Positions 6,974 through 18,177 of a stretch of DNA of 41,859 nt are shown here, one piece after another. Position numbers and translations under genes: made by a program. The stretch is from Fidelibacterota bacterium (GTDB lineage: Bacteria; Fidelibacterota; Marinisomatia; Marinisomatales; SCKK01). The notes beneath the pieces are model-generated. The model saw only the letters and a program-made list of their open reading frames with translations. It ran no database searches and was not told the DNA's origin. The first letter of the stretch is position 1; each line of letters opens with the position of its first letter. Location: positions 1 through 41,859 of the forward strand of contig SCKK01000029.1 in the NCBI GenBank assembly GCA_004124475.1, given 5' to 3'.

Positions 6974-8865
6974 TGTTTCACGTGAAACATTTGCCTAAAA
7001 ACAATTCTTTTGATGTAATCGTTGTTGGTGGTGGTCACGCCGGGCTAGAAGCAGCTCTCGCATGCTCTCGAATGGGGGGGTCCAATGTTGCACTTATCTC
7101 CCTGGACAAAAGAGCCATAGGAAGAATGTCTTGTAACCCCGCTATTGGTGGATTGGCTAAAGGTCATCTTGTGCGGGAAATAGACGCTCTCGGGGGGGAA
7201 ATGGGCAGGGCTGCAGATATTACGGGCATTCAATTCAAAACCTTAAACAAATCGAAAGGGAGGGCTGTCTGGTCTCCGAGAGCACAAATTGATAAAAAAG
7301 AATATGAACGTTATATACAACAACTCGTCTCTTTTTCTAACGTTATGGTTATTGAAGCGGAAGTTGTAAAAGTATTGGTTAAAAATTATACTTTTTATGG
7401 GGTCATTTTAAGAGGTGGTGAAAAATTATTCTCAAGAGCTGCCATTCTAACATGTGGGACATTTCTCAACGGTTTGATTCATATAGGACGCCGAAAAATC
7501 AGGGCAGGTCGAATGGGGGAGGAAGCCAGTGCTGGTCTCACTGAGTCTCTAATATCTTTAGGTTTCACTTCCGGTCGTTTAAAAACAGGCACTCCACCAA
7601 GATTAAATAGAGACTCAATTAATCAAGAAAGTCTAAAAAAAATATTTGGTGATATTAAACCCACTCCCTTTTCTTTTCGAACCAAAAACTTCACTCCGCC
7701 GAATGAGCCCTGTTTTCTTGCGACCACAAACGAAGAAACACATGAGATCATTCGATCCTCCCTCCATGAATCTCCGATATACAGTGGAGAAATTAAGGGC
7801 ATAGGTCCAAGATATTGCCCATCGATAGAAGACAAAGTTGTTCGTTTTTCAGACAAACCTTCTCACCAACTGTTTCTTGAGCCCGAATGGATGGGGGCAG
7901 AACAAATTTATACCAACGGTTTCTCAACCAGTCTTCCGGAGAATATACAATTAAAAGCATTGAGATCCGTAAAAGGCTTAGAAAGGGTTAAATTTATCCG
8001 GCCTGGTTATGCCATTGAATATGATTTTTTCCCTCCCTCCCAGTTAAAAGCTTCTTTAGAAACAAAAGCTGTGAAAGGGTTGTTTTTCTCCGGACAAATT
8101 AATGGGACTTCCGGATATGAAGAAGCAGCAGCCCAGGGTCTAATGGCGGGAATAAACGCTTTTCTTTTTACAAAAGGAAAACCCCCCATTATACTTCGGC
8201 GAGACCAAGCTTATATCGGTGTATTAATTGATGATTTAGTAACAAAAGATACCAGCGAGCCGTACAGAATGTTTACTTGCAGAGCTGAACACCGACTCGT
8301 GTTGCGCCACACTAATGCAGATAGACGTTTGTCAGAAATCGGAAACAGCATTGGTTTAATTGACGACCTTGATTATAAAAAAACTGTTAAGAAACTTCGA
8401 GTTATTGATAAAATGGTGTCCTTTTTTAATTCAACAAATTTGACTCCAGACGAAATAAATGAATTTCTAATTATGAAGGGGCAGTCGCCAATTAATGAGC
8501 CTACAACCATTTCAAAGATCTTGTCACGCCCAACTATTTATATTAAGGATTTATACAACTTTTTACCGAAAAACGCCTTTTATTCAGACCACCAAAACAT
8601 AGATGATGTGATGTACGAAGTGGAAACTACAATAAAATATAAAGGTTATATCCAGCGCCAACAATCCCGGTTGGAGTTTCTTTCCAGAAACGAGTCAACC
8701 GGGATTCCTAATGATTTTGATTATACAGCCGCTGTGGGACTGTCCTCCGAGTCTAAAGAAAAATTGTCGTTAATTCGCCCTGAAACACTCGGTCAAGCTT
8801 CCAGGATTTCCGGAGTTTCTCCTTCAGATGTTGCGTTGCTTTCCGTACTGCTTACCGCTTTTTAA
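6973..8865 (+). CDS. mnmG: tRNA uridine-5-carboxymethylaminomethyl modification enzyme MnmG (GidA)
   Basis: 630 residues, full length. The FAD-binding Rossmann motif is DVIVVGGGHAGLEAALA near the N-terminus; CNPAIGGLAKGHLVREIDALGG, GTFLNGLIHIG and GTSGYEEAAAQGLMAGINA are family signatures, followed by the C-terminal helical domain that contacts MnmE. It uses FAD, NADH and methylene-tetrahydrofolate with MnmE on tRNA wobble uridines. The start is a GTG overlapping the mnmE TAG. Its first codons, MFHVKH, are dictated by an embedded parS site (6974-6989). In many bacteria parA/parB follow mnmG; here mfd follows instead. Confidence 0.97.
   Translation: MFHVKHLPKNNSFDVIVVGGGHAGLEAALACSRMGGSNVALISLDKRAIGRMSCNPAIGGLAKGHLVREIDALGGEMGRAADITGIQFKTLNKSKGRAVWSPRAQIDKKEYERYIQQLVSFSNVMVIEAEVVKVLVKNYTFYGVILRGGEKLFSRAAILTCGTFLNGLIHIGRRKIRAGRMGEEASAGLTESLISLGFTSGRLKTGTPPRLNRDSINQESLKKIFGDIKPTPFSFRTKNFTPPNEPCFLATTNEETHEIIRSSLHESPIYSGEIKGIGPRYCPSIEDKVVRFSDKPSHQLFLEPEWMGAEQIYTNGFSTSLPENIQLKALRSVKGLERVKFIRPGYAIEYDFFPPSQLKASLETKAVKGLFFSGQINGTSGYEEAAAQGLMAGINAFLFTKGKPPIILRRDQAYIGVLIDDLVTKDTSEPYRMFTCRAEHRLVLRHTNADRRLSEIGNSIGLIDDLDYKKTVKKLRVIDKMVSFFNSTNLTPDEINEFLIMKGQSPINEPTTISKILSRPTIYIKDLYNFLPKNAFYSDHQNIDDVMYEVETTIKYKGYIQRQQSRLEFLSRNESTGIPNDFDYTAAVGLSSESKEKLSLIRPETLGQASRISGVSPSDVALLSVLLTAF
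6974..6989. other. parS centromere-like site (perfect 16-bp palindrome)
   Basis: TGTTTCACGTGAAACA is an exact match to the ParB-binding consensus TGTTNCACGTGAAACA and is a perfect palindrome. It lies over the mnmE/mnmG junction and encodes the MFHVKH start of MnmG. ParB binds parS near the origin and spreads to build the segregation complex, so the site supports an origin-proximal position. No parA or parB is in the window. Confidence 0.93.
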
Positions 8866-8886
8866 CTACCAATTGCTTTTTATACA

Positions 8887-11800
8887 GTGAATGCTATGAA
8901 TGGATTTTCCTCTTTATTACACTATCTCTCTATCCAAAAACCTTTTCGAAGTTGGAAAAAAGAACTATTACAGGGTTCACTTATCAGTATAAATAATGTA
9001 AATATATCCTTAATCTCTTTTCTTTTGGCTGTTGTGAGAGTAGAATCAAAAAAATTTATTCACATAGCTAGTGATGATTTTTTGTTAAATGATATGTTGT
9101 TTGAACAGCTTAACACAATGTTTCCAGAGAAGATTGGTCTTATTTGTTACCCTGACTTTAGTGAGCAAGAAATAGAAAACGAACTACAATATAAAATGTT
9201 AGGACAAAAGTCTGTCGAGCTTTTGCAAAGTAAAAAGTTGTGGATTCTGCTTACTACAAAGTATGGGGGCGATACTTTTTCAGGAGGGTCTTACATCTAC
9301 TCCGGTAAACCTCTATCTTTAAAAATTGGATGTAACTTACAATATCATCATTTTATTGAAACCTTTGATCAATGGGGTTACGACCGTGTTTCTGCGACAA
9401 CACACCCGGGATCATATGCCGTTCGCGGGTGTATTTTCGACGTTTTCCCTTGGGGTTACGACTATCCTGTTAGAATAGAATTAGTTGAAAATACAATAAA
9501 TTCATTGAGAACGTTTGATCCTATTACTCAAAGGAAAGTGCAAACAATAGATACCCGTATAATTAGTCTGTATCCACCATATTTTAAAAAAACTTCTTCT
9601 TATTTTTCTATAGAATCCATTATCCCATCCAATGCTATTACATTTTCTATTGCTCATAGTAATTTTAACAGCACCTATAATCTGGTCCCAATTAGTAGAA
9701 AGTCTTTGGGTACAAGTAATTTCATCAATCTAAATTGTCTTAAACGTGGGCCGTGGAACGTAAAAGTGTTATCACAACAGACTGTTTTAAAAGAACTTAT
9801 TAATAATTTTCAATATAAATCGTTTCTTTTTGTTGAAAACATAGATGATATAAATAAAATCTCAGATACTTTTGGAGAAAAAGTTTGTGTGGTCAGCTTC
9901 CCAGTCCACGATTCATTTGTCTGTGACACCCTCGGTCTGTTTTTTATCACTCATAGGGATATAAAGGGGTTTCCGTTTAGTTATAGGTATAGGAAATCCA
10001 CACAGAAAAATGTTTTGAAGATTAAATCATATGAAGCGTTTGAGTTTGGTTGTTTTCTGGTTCATGAAAATTATGGAATTGGTAAATACATGGGTTTAAT
10101 AAAATTAAATACGACTTGGGGCAACCAGGATTGTATTAAAATCGAATACTTGGGCAACGACGTTATATATGTTCCCATTTATAACCTTCATTTGGTTGAT
10201 AAATATGTTGGTTCAAAAAACAGTCAACCCAGATTATCAAGATTAGGTTCGGCTTCTTGGTCAAAACTTAAACAGCGTACCAAAAGATCTTCAGAGTCTA
10301 TTATACAGGCATTTATTGAATTATATGCAAAGAGAATTTCTCTAAAAGGTTTTCAATTTTCCCCTGATTCTTTCCTGCAAAGGTATTTAGAAAACACTTT
10401 TCCTTATATAGATACTGTTGGTCAAAAAACAGCGTTAAAAGAGATTAAATCTGACATGGAGTCTGAGAAGCCTATGGATAGAATGTTGTGCGGTGATGTT
10501 GGTTTTGGCAAAACAGAAGTATCTATTCGAGCAGCCTTTAAAGCTGTTTATGATAATAAGTTAGTAATAGTCCTTGTTCCAACAACTATCCTTGCGTTCC
10601 AACATTATTCATCTTTTTCTACTCGGCTTTCGCCCCTGGGTGTACGTGTATCATATCTTTCAAGGTTTACGCCCCTATCTAAACAAAAGAAAATATTAGA
10701 AGACTTGAAAACAAATAAAATAGATGTTTTAATTGGAACACATCGGTTGCTCTCGAGAGATGTTGTTTTTCCAAACTTGGGGTTATTAATAATAGATGAG
10801 GAACATCGGTTTGGTGCTAAGCACAAGGAAAAAATAAAATCGTTAAAATCTTTGGTTGATGTTCTTTCTATGACAGCAACTCCCATACCCAGAACGCTTC
10901 AACTATCCCTGATGGGAATCAGAAACATATCAACGATTGATACTCCTCCAATAGAAAGACTTCCTATAAAAACTTCCATTTCACACTTCAATAAAAATAT
11001 AATTACTGATGCTATGAACAGGGAAATTAAACGTGGCGGTCAAATATATTTCGTTCATAATGATATAAAATCGATAGATAAAATGGCAAGAACATTAAAA
11101 CTGTATATGCCTGATGTACGAATAAGAATTGCTCATGGAAAACTCAAAACCGCACTTTTAGAATCTATCATGTTGGATTTTATGAAAAACGATTTTCAAC
11201 TTTTACTGTGCACAACCATTATTGAAGTAGGTATAGATATTCCAAACGTCAACACAATTTTTATTAACAATGCCTATTCTTTTGGTCTATCCCAACTATA
11301 TCAAATGCGCGGACGTGTCGGTCGCAGCGATCGGCAAGCACATTGTTACTTGTTGTTACCATCAAATAAAAACGTTACCAAAGAGGCTATGACAAGATTA
11401 AAAACAATAGAATATTACTCCTCATTAGGATCGGGGTATTCGATAGCAATGAAAGATTTAGAATTAAGGGGTGCCGGCAATTTGTTTGGAGTTGAGCAAA
11501 GCGGACACATTTCCTCTATAGGTTTACATATGTATTATAAAATATTAAAGGAAATGGTGGAAAAAATTTCATCGGAGAAACGGAATAATTACCTTCCAAC
11601 AACACCCGTTGAAATAACATTTGAAGGAGAAGCAATTTTACCTAACAGTTATATGCTGGAAATATCAGATAGGCTCTTTTTCTATCGAACATTAACAGAC
11701 ATCGAAAGCGAAGAAGACGTTATTGATGTTTCTGATGAGATAAGAGACAGGTTTGGTCCTTTACCAAATGCTGTAAAAAATTTAATTTCTATTTCACATA

Positions 11801-12069
11801 TCCGCCTTCTTAGTAAAAACATTTCTGCTAAACGTTTACACGTTGGCACCAATCAACTACAAATCCTGTTTAATAATCAAGGGCATAACATTAGCGATGA
11901 CGATTCCATAAAATCACTTATAAGCAGAATTGAAACATTGGGCTTAAATTTCACAATTGACCAGACAACTGATAAAAGTATTAGACTTGTTATAAAATCT
12001 GATAGTAGTAAAGCTAATGGTATAGAATTGTGCAATCACTTGTTTGGTTCAATATTAATGAAAAGTTAA
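8887..12069 (+). CDS. mfd: Transcription-repair coupling factor Mfd
   Basis: 1060 residues, somewhat shorter than the 1148 of E. coli Mfd. Domains in order: an N-terminal UvrB-homology region (with GSYAVRGCIFDVFPWG, about 175-195), the RNA-polymerase-interacting domain (FGCFLVHENYGIGKYMGL, about 390), the SF2 translocase with Walker A GDVGFGKT (536-543), DEEH (637-640), SMTATPIPRTLQ, and the QMRGRVGRSDRQAHCYLL motif VI, then the C-terminal TRCF domain. Mfd removes RNA polymerase stalled at lesions and recruits UvrA. Start is GTG at 8887, with ATG at 8896 as an alternative. It follows mnmG by 21 bases and precedes two chaperone genes with short gaps, so all may be one operon. Confidence 0.96.
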   Translation: MNAMNGFSSLLHYLSIQKPFRSWKKELLQGSLISINNVNISLISFLLAVVRVESKKFIHIASDDFLLNDMLFEQLNTMFPEKIGLICYPDFSEQEIENELQYKMLGQKSVELLQSKKLWILLTTKYGGDTFSGGSYIYSGKPLSLKIGCNLQYHHFIETFDQWGYDRVSATTHPGSYAVRGCIFDVFPWGYDYPVRIELVENTINSLRTFDPITQRKVQTIDTRIISLYPPYFKKTSSYFSIESIIPSNAITFSIAHSNFNSTYNLVPISRKSLGTSNFINLNCLKRGPWNVKVLSQQTVLKELINNFQYKSFLFVENIDDINKISDTFGEKVCVVSFPVHDSFVCDTLGLFFITHRDIKGFPFSYRYRKSTQKNVLKIKSYEAFEFGCFLVHENYGIGKYMGLIKLNTTWGNQDCIKIEYLGNDVIYVPIYNLHLVDKYVGSKNSQPRLSRLGSASWSKLKQRTKRSSESIIQAFIELYAKRISLKGFQFSPDSFLQRYLENTFPYIDTVGQKTALKEIKSDMESEKPMDRMLCGDVGFGKTEVSIRAAFKAVYDNKLVIVLVPTTILAFQHYSSFSTRLSPLGVRVSYLSRFTPLSKQKKILEDLKTNKIDVLIGTHRLLSRDVVFPNLGLLIIDEEHRFGAKHKEKIKSLKSLVDVLSMTATPIPRTLQLSLMGIRNISTIDTPPIERLPIKTSISHFNKNIITDAMNREIKRGGQIYFVHNDIKSIDKMARTLKLYMPDVRIRIAHGKLKTALLESIMLDFMKNDFQLLLCTTIIEVGIDIPNVNTIFINNAYSFGLSQLYQMRGRVGRSDRQAHCYLLLPSNKNVTKEAMTRLKTIEYYSSLGSGYSIAMKDLELRGAGNLFGVEQSGHISSIGLHMYYKILKEMVEKISSEKRNNYLPTTPVEITFEGEAILPNSYMLEISDRLFFYRTLTDIESEEDVIDVSDEIRDRFGPLPNAVKNLISISHIRLLSKNISAKRLHVGTNQLQILFNNQGHNISDDDSIKSLISRIETLGLNFTIDQTTDKSIRLVIKSDSSKANGIELCNHLFGSILMKS

Positions 12070-12078
12070 TTACATTAA

Positions 12079-12942
12079 ATGTTTTTGCAGTTCATACAAA
12101 CATTAAAACAATACAATACGGTGTACAAACCGACAGGGCAACTAACCAAGATAATAACGGTTTTATTTTGTGTTTTTTATGTATCGTGTTCTGACACACA
12201 ACCCCAGGAAGGTGTTATTGCCCGGGTTGGAAATACAGTTTTAACAAAAACCGATTTGGAGGCTATGTTACCATACGTCCCTTTTCCTCTCAGTCAAAAT
12301 AATCTTCAAATAACCGTTAACACTTGGGTTGAAAATGAGTTGTTATATCAAGAAGCCATTAAAATGGGCCTGGATAAAGACGCCTTGTTAAAGGGAAAAA
12401 TGAAACGCTACAAAAAATCCGTTTTTAGTACGACATTTATTGATATGTATTTGTCTGATCGAATATTAATCACAACAGATGAAATACGTGATTACTACCG
12501 TCAAAACCGAAATTCCTTTATTCGGCAACAAGACAACGTAAAAGTCCTCCATTTTTTATTGAAGACAAAAGAAGAAGCAAACGAAGTAAAAAACAAACTG
12601 TTGCTCTATGAAGGAACAACCAGACAAGAACTGTTGTCAAAATACAATGCCGAAACAAAAATCGTCTCCAAGGGTACTCTCCTTCCGGAAATTGAAAGTT
12701 TACTATTTAAATCTAAGAGTTTTAAAGGTGTTGTTGGACCCGTTAAATCCAAAACCGGATATCACATTTTACAAATTCTTGGTTGGTATCCCGCTCAAAC
12801 TATTCGAGGAATAGACGAAGTTATTGAAGAAATATCACAACATCTCTCCAGACAAAAAGTTGATATATTGACCGCTGCTTTGATTGATAGTTTAATAACA
12901 GAATATGAAGTGGAAATAAATCTCGGAGCATTACATGAATAA
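12079..12942 (+). CDS. Parvulin-type peptidyl-prolyl isomerase/foldase lipoprotein (PpiC/SurA-like)
   Basis: 287 residues. The N-terminus has a hydrophobic segment followed by a lipobox-like FYVSC with the cysteine at about residue 37, so a lipoprotein is likely; the segment before the hydrophobic core is long, and the native start may be internal. After it comes a SurA-type N-domain (VIARVGNTVLTKTDLEAML), and from about residue 155 a parvulin fold: VKVLHFLLKTKEEANEV and GPVKSKTGYHILQILGW. The parvulin domain is degenerate: the usual SxxxxGGxLG block is reduced to VSKGTLLPEIE, so it may act as a chaperone more than an isomerase. It overlaps the next gene, a full SurA homologue, by eight bases, and both probably help outer-membrane protein folding. 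Confidence 0.8.
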   Translation: MFLQFIQTLKQYNTVYKPTGQLTKIITVLFCVFYVSCSDTQPQEGVIARVGNTVLTKTDLEAMLPYVPFPLSQNNLQITVNTWVENELLYQEAIKMGLDKDALLKGKMKRYKKSVFSTTFIDMYLSDRILITTDEIRDYYRQNRNSFIRQQDNVKVLHFLLKTKEEANEVKNKLLLYEGTTRQELLSKYNAETKIVSKGTLLPEIESLLFKSKSFKGVVGPVKSKTGYHILQILGWYPAQTIRGIDEVIEEISQHLSRQKVDILTAALIDSLITEYEVEINLGALHE

Positions 12943-14239
12943 CAAATTGGCTTTGATTCTTTATAAATGTCTTATGTTGGCAATTTTATGTTCTTCTATC
13001 TCGAGTAAACCCCAAGACAGTGATGAGATAGATGGGATAGCTGCAGTTATCGGTGATCAGATTATATTAAAAAGCGAAGTTGCCCAATTAATTCAAATGG
13101 CAGCTCTTGATTTACAACTCGATCCCATTTTAGATGAAGACAAATTATTGTTGTTGAAAAACCAAATGTTGGAGAACCTAATTAATCAAAAAATTATTCT
13201 TGAAATTGCAGAGGTCGAAAGCATAGAAGTAAAAGAATCAGACGTTGACAGAGCATTAGACAATCAAATTAATTCAATGATAGCCCGATTAGGCTCAGAA
13301 GAACGTGTGGAACAAGCATTTGGAAAAACTATTAAGCAAATTAAGCGTGAATACTGGCCAGAAATGCAAAATCAAATAGTCAGTGAGCAATTCCAAGGTA
13401 TACTTATGAGAGATATCACAGTTACCAGAAAAGAAATAATCGACTTTTACGAACAATATAGAGATAGCCTTGGACACTTTCCTGAAATGTATAATATGAG
13501 CCATATTTTAATCCCAGTTACTCCCGGCTCAAAAAGTAAGAAAGAAGCATATAATTTGTTATCATCACTCCGTAATGAAATAATAAATGAAAACAAATCG
13601 TTTGAAGTAATAGCACGTGAGTATTCTAATGATCCCGGGTCAGCAAAACATGGTGGCAAATTGGGTTTGGTTGGTCGAGGTACTTTTGTTCCTGAATTTG
13701 AGGCGACAGCTTTTACCTTAAAAGAAAGTGACATTAGCAATATTGTATCCACAGAATTTGGGTATCATCTTATTGAACTCATTGAAAAAATAGGTGAAAA
13801 AATCAGTGTTAGACATATACTAATAACTCCGAAGATTAGTGATGTAGATGAAGATAGTGTTTACCAATTTGTGTTAGCACTTCGAGATAGTGTAATGTCA
13901 GGTATTAGTTTTGCAGCTTTGGCAAAAAAACATACTAAGGATGAAACTTCAAAGTCTGCCGGAGGAAGACTTGGGTGGGTTAATCCAAAATCTTTATCTG
14001 TTCCTGAAATACCTCAAGTACTTCCATCTTTAGAAGTTGGGGTTGTTTCCCAGCCAATCAGGGCAAGCGATGGATATCATCTTATTCTTGTTCATGGTAT
14101 AAAAGAGGCTGGAGTTCCTTCGTTAAAAACCCATTGGACTGAAATAGAAAAAATAGCACTATCAAAAAAACAGTCTGACTTCTTTAGTAATTGGATTGAC
14201 AATTCCAAGTCCTCTGTTTTTATTAAAATCATGGATTAG
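12935..14239 (+). CDS. surA: Periplasmic chaperone SurA-like with two parvulin domains
   Basis: 434 residues. A signal peptide (LALILYKCLMLAILCSSISS) precedes a SurA N-domain beginning IDGIAAVIGDQIILKSEVAQ. Two parvulin domains follow: the first from MSHILIPVTPGSKSKKEA to FGYHLIELIE with the conserved FEVIAREYSNDPGSAKHGGKL region, the second from ISVRHILITPKI to DGYHLILVHGI with SAGGRLGWV. This matches SurA, which holds and folds outer-membrane beta-barrels in the periplasm. The gene overlaps the preceding foldase by eight bases, indicating co-translation. The outer-membrane receptor and barrel encoded later in the window are the kind of clients it would serve. Confidence 0.9.
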   Translation: MNNKLALILYKCLMLAILCSSISSKPQDSDEIDGIAAVIGDQIILKSEVAQLIQMAALDLQLDPILDEDKLLLLKNQMLENLINQKIILEIAEVESIEVKESDVDRALDNQINSMIARLGSEERVEQAFGKTIKQIKREYWPEMQNQIVSEQFQGILMRDITVTRKEIIDFYEQYRDSLGHFPEMYNMSHILIPVTPGSKSKKEAYNLLSSLRNEIINENKSFEVIAREYSNDPGSAKHGGKLGLVGRGTFVPEFEATAFTLKESDISNIVSTEFGYHLIELIEKIGEKISVRHILITPKISDVDEDSVYQFVLALRDSVMSGISFAALAKKHTKDETSKSAGGRLGWVNPKSLSVPEIPQVLPSLEVGVVSQPIRASDGYHLILVHGIKEAGVPSLKTHWTEIEKIALSKKQSDFFSNWIDNSKSSVFIKIMD

Positions 14240-14591
14240 GATGTCTTAACATTTTTTCCACTACTTACACACAAAATATTAATTGAAGACATAAAAAAAA
14301 TAAAAACTGGTGTTCCCAAACGTTACCCACAAGACGTTCACATAAAGTATTTAATGAAGTTGTTGGTGAATCTTTTTGTAAATTGAGTAATTAATACATG
14401 GAGACTTAAACAAAAATTATTTATCAACAGCTCTTATTAAATAATAAGTAATCTAATACAAAATAATAAAATTATTTTACAAGTACAATCTTCAAAAACT
14501 TGTTGTTAGAAAGTCAATTTTTCTCTAACATAAAACAGACAAAAAGACACACAAATTTTACAACATCACTACAAATCTCGGGTTAAATAAT
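14240..14591. other. AT-rich 352-bp gap before dnaN with DnaA-box-like sites; second oriC candidate
   Basis: No gene is visible. The stretch is strongly AT-rich and has four sites one mismatch from TTWTNCACA: TTTTCCACT (14254-14262), TTACACACA (14265-14273), TTACCCACA (14323-14331) and TTATCAACA (14421-14429). The last is followed by a very AT-rich tract (about 14430-14480) that could unwind. Origins often lie immediately upstream of dnaN. The region also must hold the dnaN promoter, which I cannot place. No terminator hairpin for surA was recognised. Confidence 0.4.
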
Positions 14592-15707
14592 ATGAAATTT
14601 TCTATTTCCCAATCAGTACTTCAAACTGCCTTACAACACTTATCTAAGGCAACTCCTACAAGATCTACAGTTCCAATATTAAGTAATGTCTTATTTACAA
14701 CGGAAAACGAGTTATTAGTTCTTCGAACCACTGATTTGGAAATAACGATGATTTCCACACTAAAGGCTCAAATTGATGAGGCAGGATCTATCGCAATAGA
14801 TTTTCGGACATTAATGGATATTACGAACGCATTACCAGAGACAACAATTGGTTTCGACGTTAGTGACGATTATAAGATCAAAATACACACTAATTTTGGA
14901 AGCTATGATATATCGGGAACAAGCTCTGAGGAGTTTCCCTTATTACCCGAGGTTGACAACAAAAAAGAGATACGCCTTCAATCTGAAACATTAGGTAGAT
15001 TAATTGGGAAAACAATTTTTGCAATCAGTAGAGATGAACTAAAGCCAGCATTAACAGGTGTACTCATTGAAATCGGTGAAAACCAAATTTCTGCAGCGGC
15101 GACAGATGGACACCGTCTTGTTGTCTGTTTGAGGACTGACTATACATCTACCGGATATATTGGGGAAGTAGTAATACCAAGAAAATTTTTGGCACTTCTA
15201 CAGCAATATTTAAGTAATCAGGGGGAGGTTATCCTGTGGGTTGGTGATAACCACTTGACGGTGTCCATTGAAAACATAACGATATACTCAAGAATTATTG
15301 AAGAAAGGTATCCTGATTATAAGAGTGTCATACCTCAAGACAATGATAAAACAGTTAAATTGAATAGAATAGAATTCCTTTCATCGGTAAGAAGGGTTGC
15401 AATTTTTTCGAACAAATCCACCAAACAAATAAATTTGCACCTTGCTCAAAATAGTGGCACAATTACAACAGAGGATCCTGAAAGCGCCACCAGTGCGCGA
15501 GAAGATTTCTCTGTTGATTATACTGGAGAAGATATTGTTATTGGATACAATGCCAACTATCTGGGCGATATGCTGTCCCATATTGACACTGATAATGTAT
15601 TAATGAAACTTAATACTCCAGTTAGTGCTTGTCTTGTTCTACCTGAAGAACAAGCCGAAAACGAGGAATTAACAATGCTTCTTATGCCCATGCGAACCAG
15701 TGGGTAA
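14592..15707 (+). CDS. dnaN: DNA polymerase III beta sliding clamp
   Basis: 371 residues, normal length. It starts MKFSISQSVLQTALQHLSKATPTRSTVPILSNVLF, the standard clamp N-terminus, contains SRDELKPALTGVLIEI and AATDGHRL in the middle domain, and ends LLMPMRTSG, matching the VMPMR C-terminus that interacts with clamp loaders and polymerases. Three repeated clamp domains of about 120 residues are expected. The ring tethers DNA polymerase to the template. recF, the usual next gene, is absent; a 144-bp gap leads to the dciA-like gene. Confidence 0.97.
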   Translation: MKFSISQSVLQTALQHLSKATPTRSTVPILSNVLFTTENELLVLRTTDLEITMISTLKAQIDEAGSIAIDFRTLMDITNALPETTIGFDVSDDYKIKIHTNFGSYDISGTSSEEFPLLPEVDNKKEIRLQSETLGRLIGKTIFAISRDELKPALTGVLIEIGENQISAAATDGHRLVVCLRTDYTSTGYIGEVVIPRKFLALLQQYLSNQGEVILWVGDNHLTVSIENITIYSRIIEERYPDYKSVIPQDNDKTVKLNRIEFLSSVRRVAIFSNKSTKQINLHLAQNSGTITTEDPESATSAREDFSVDYTGEDIVIGYNANYLGDMLSHIDTDNVLMKLNTPVSACLVLPEEQAENEELTMLLMPMRTSG

Positions 15708-15851
15708 TAATGAACGGCGTTTGGGTTATCAAAACAATCGACCAGAATTTTTGTTATTCATAAAGACATATCTTAATCATCAACAGATAGAATTTAATGG
15801 TATTGGTTTAATAAAATGTAAATTCACCTCTGAATGTTAAAATAAATAATA

Positions 15852-16127
15852 TTGGAAGAATTAAAAAAATCAATTGAAATCTTATTAAAAAATGTAGGCA
15901 TAGAAATTCCCATCCTACAGAACAAAGCACTATTAATTTGGGAAAATGTTGTGGGCACGCCTATTTCCAAGAATACATTACCTGAAGAAGTAAAACACGG
16001 AATACTATTTGTAAAAACAGCCACCCCTGTTTGGAGAAATGAGCTTATAATGAAGAAAGAAGAAATAATAAAGAACCTTAACAAGGCTATTGGGAAAAAA
16101 GTGATAAAGGATATTAGGTTTATATAG
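15852..16127 (+). CDS. dciA: DUF721/DciA-family protein (likely DnaB helicase loader/operator)
   Basis: 91 residues. The segment KALLIWENVVGTPISKNTLPEE followed by GILFVKTATPVWRNELIMKKEEIIKNLN is the DUF721 pattern (W..vVG..i..ht.p..l..g.L.V.v.s..W..eL...k..ii..ln). DciA proteins assist loading of the replicative helicase in bacteria lacking DnaC/DnaI. The position between dnaN and gyrB is the classical one for this family. The start is a TTG at 15852 without a strong ribosome-binding site; the hydrophobic KH fold begins almost at once, so a later start is unlikely. Confidence 0.85.
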   Translation: MEELKKSIEILLKNVGIEIPILQNKALLIWENVVGTPISKNTLPEEVKHGILFVKTATPVWRNELIMKKEEIIKNLNKAIGKKVIKDIRFI

Positions 16128-16169
16128 AGAATTCTTCGATAACACTGCTTATGAAAACAGCATGTTTAA

Positions 16170-18161
<1,992 letters not shown>

Positions 18162-18177
18162 AAGTTAAGCGTTAATT

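Noticed and set aside
6664-7038. 124-codon minus-strand frame containing MFHVKH
   Set aside because: The peptide appears on both strands only because the parS palindrome reads the same; the rest is antisense to mnmE and mnmG.
15700-15840. 46-codon frame between dnaN and dciA (GTG start inside the dnaN end)
   Set aside because: Tested as a recF remnant: no Walker motif or RecF-like N-terminus, no ribosome-binding site.
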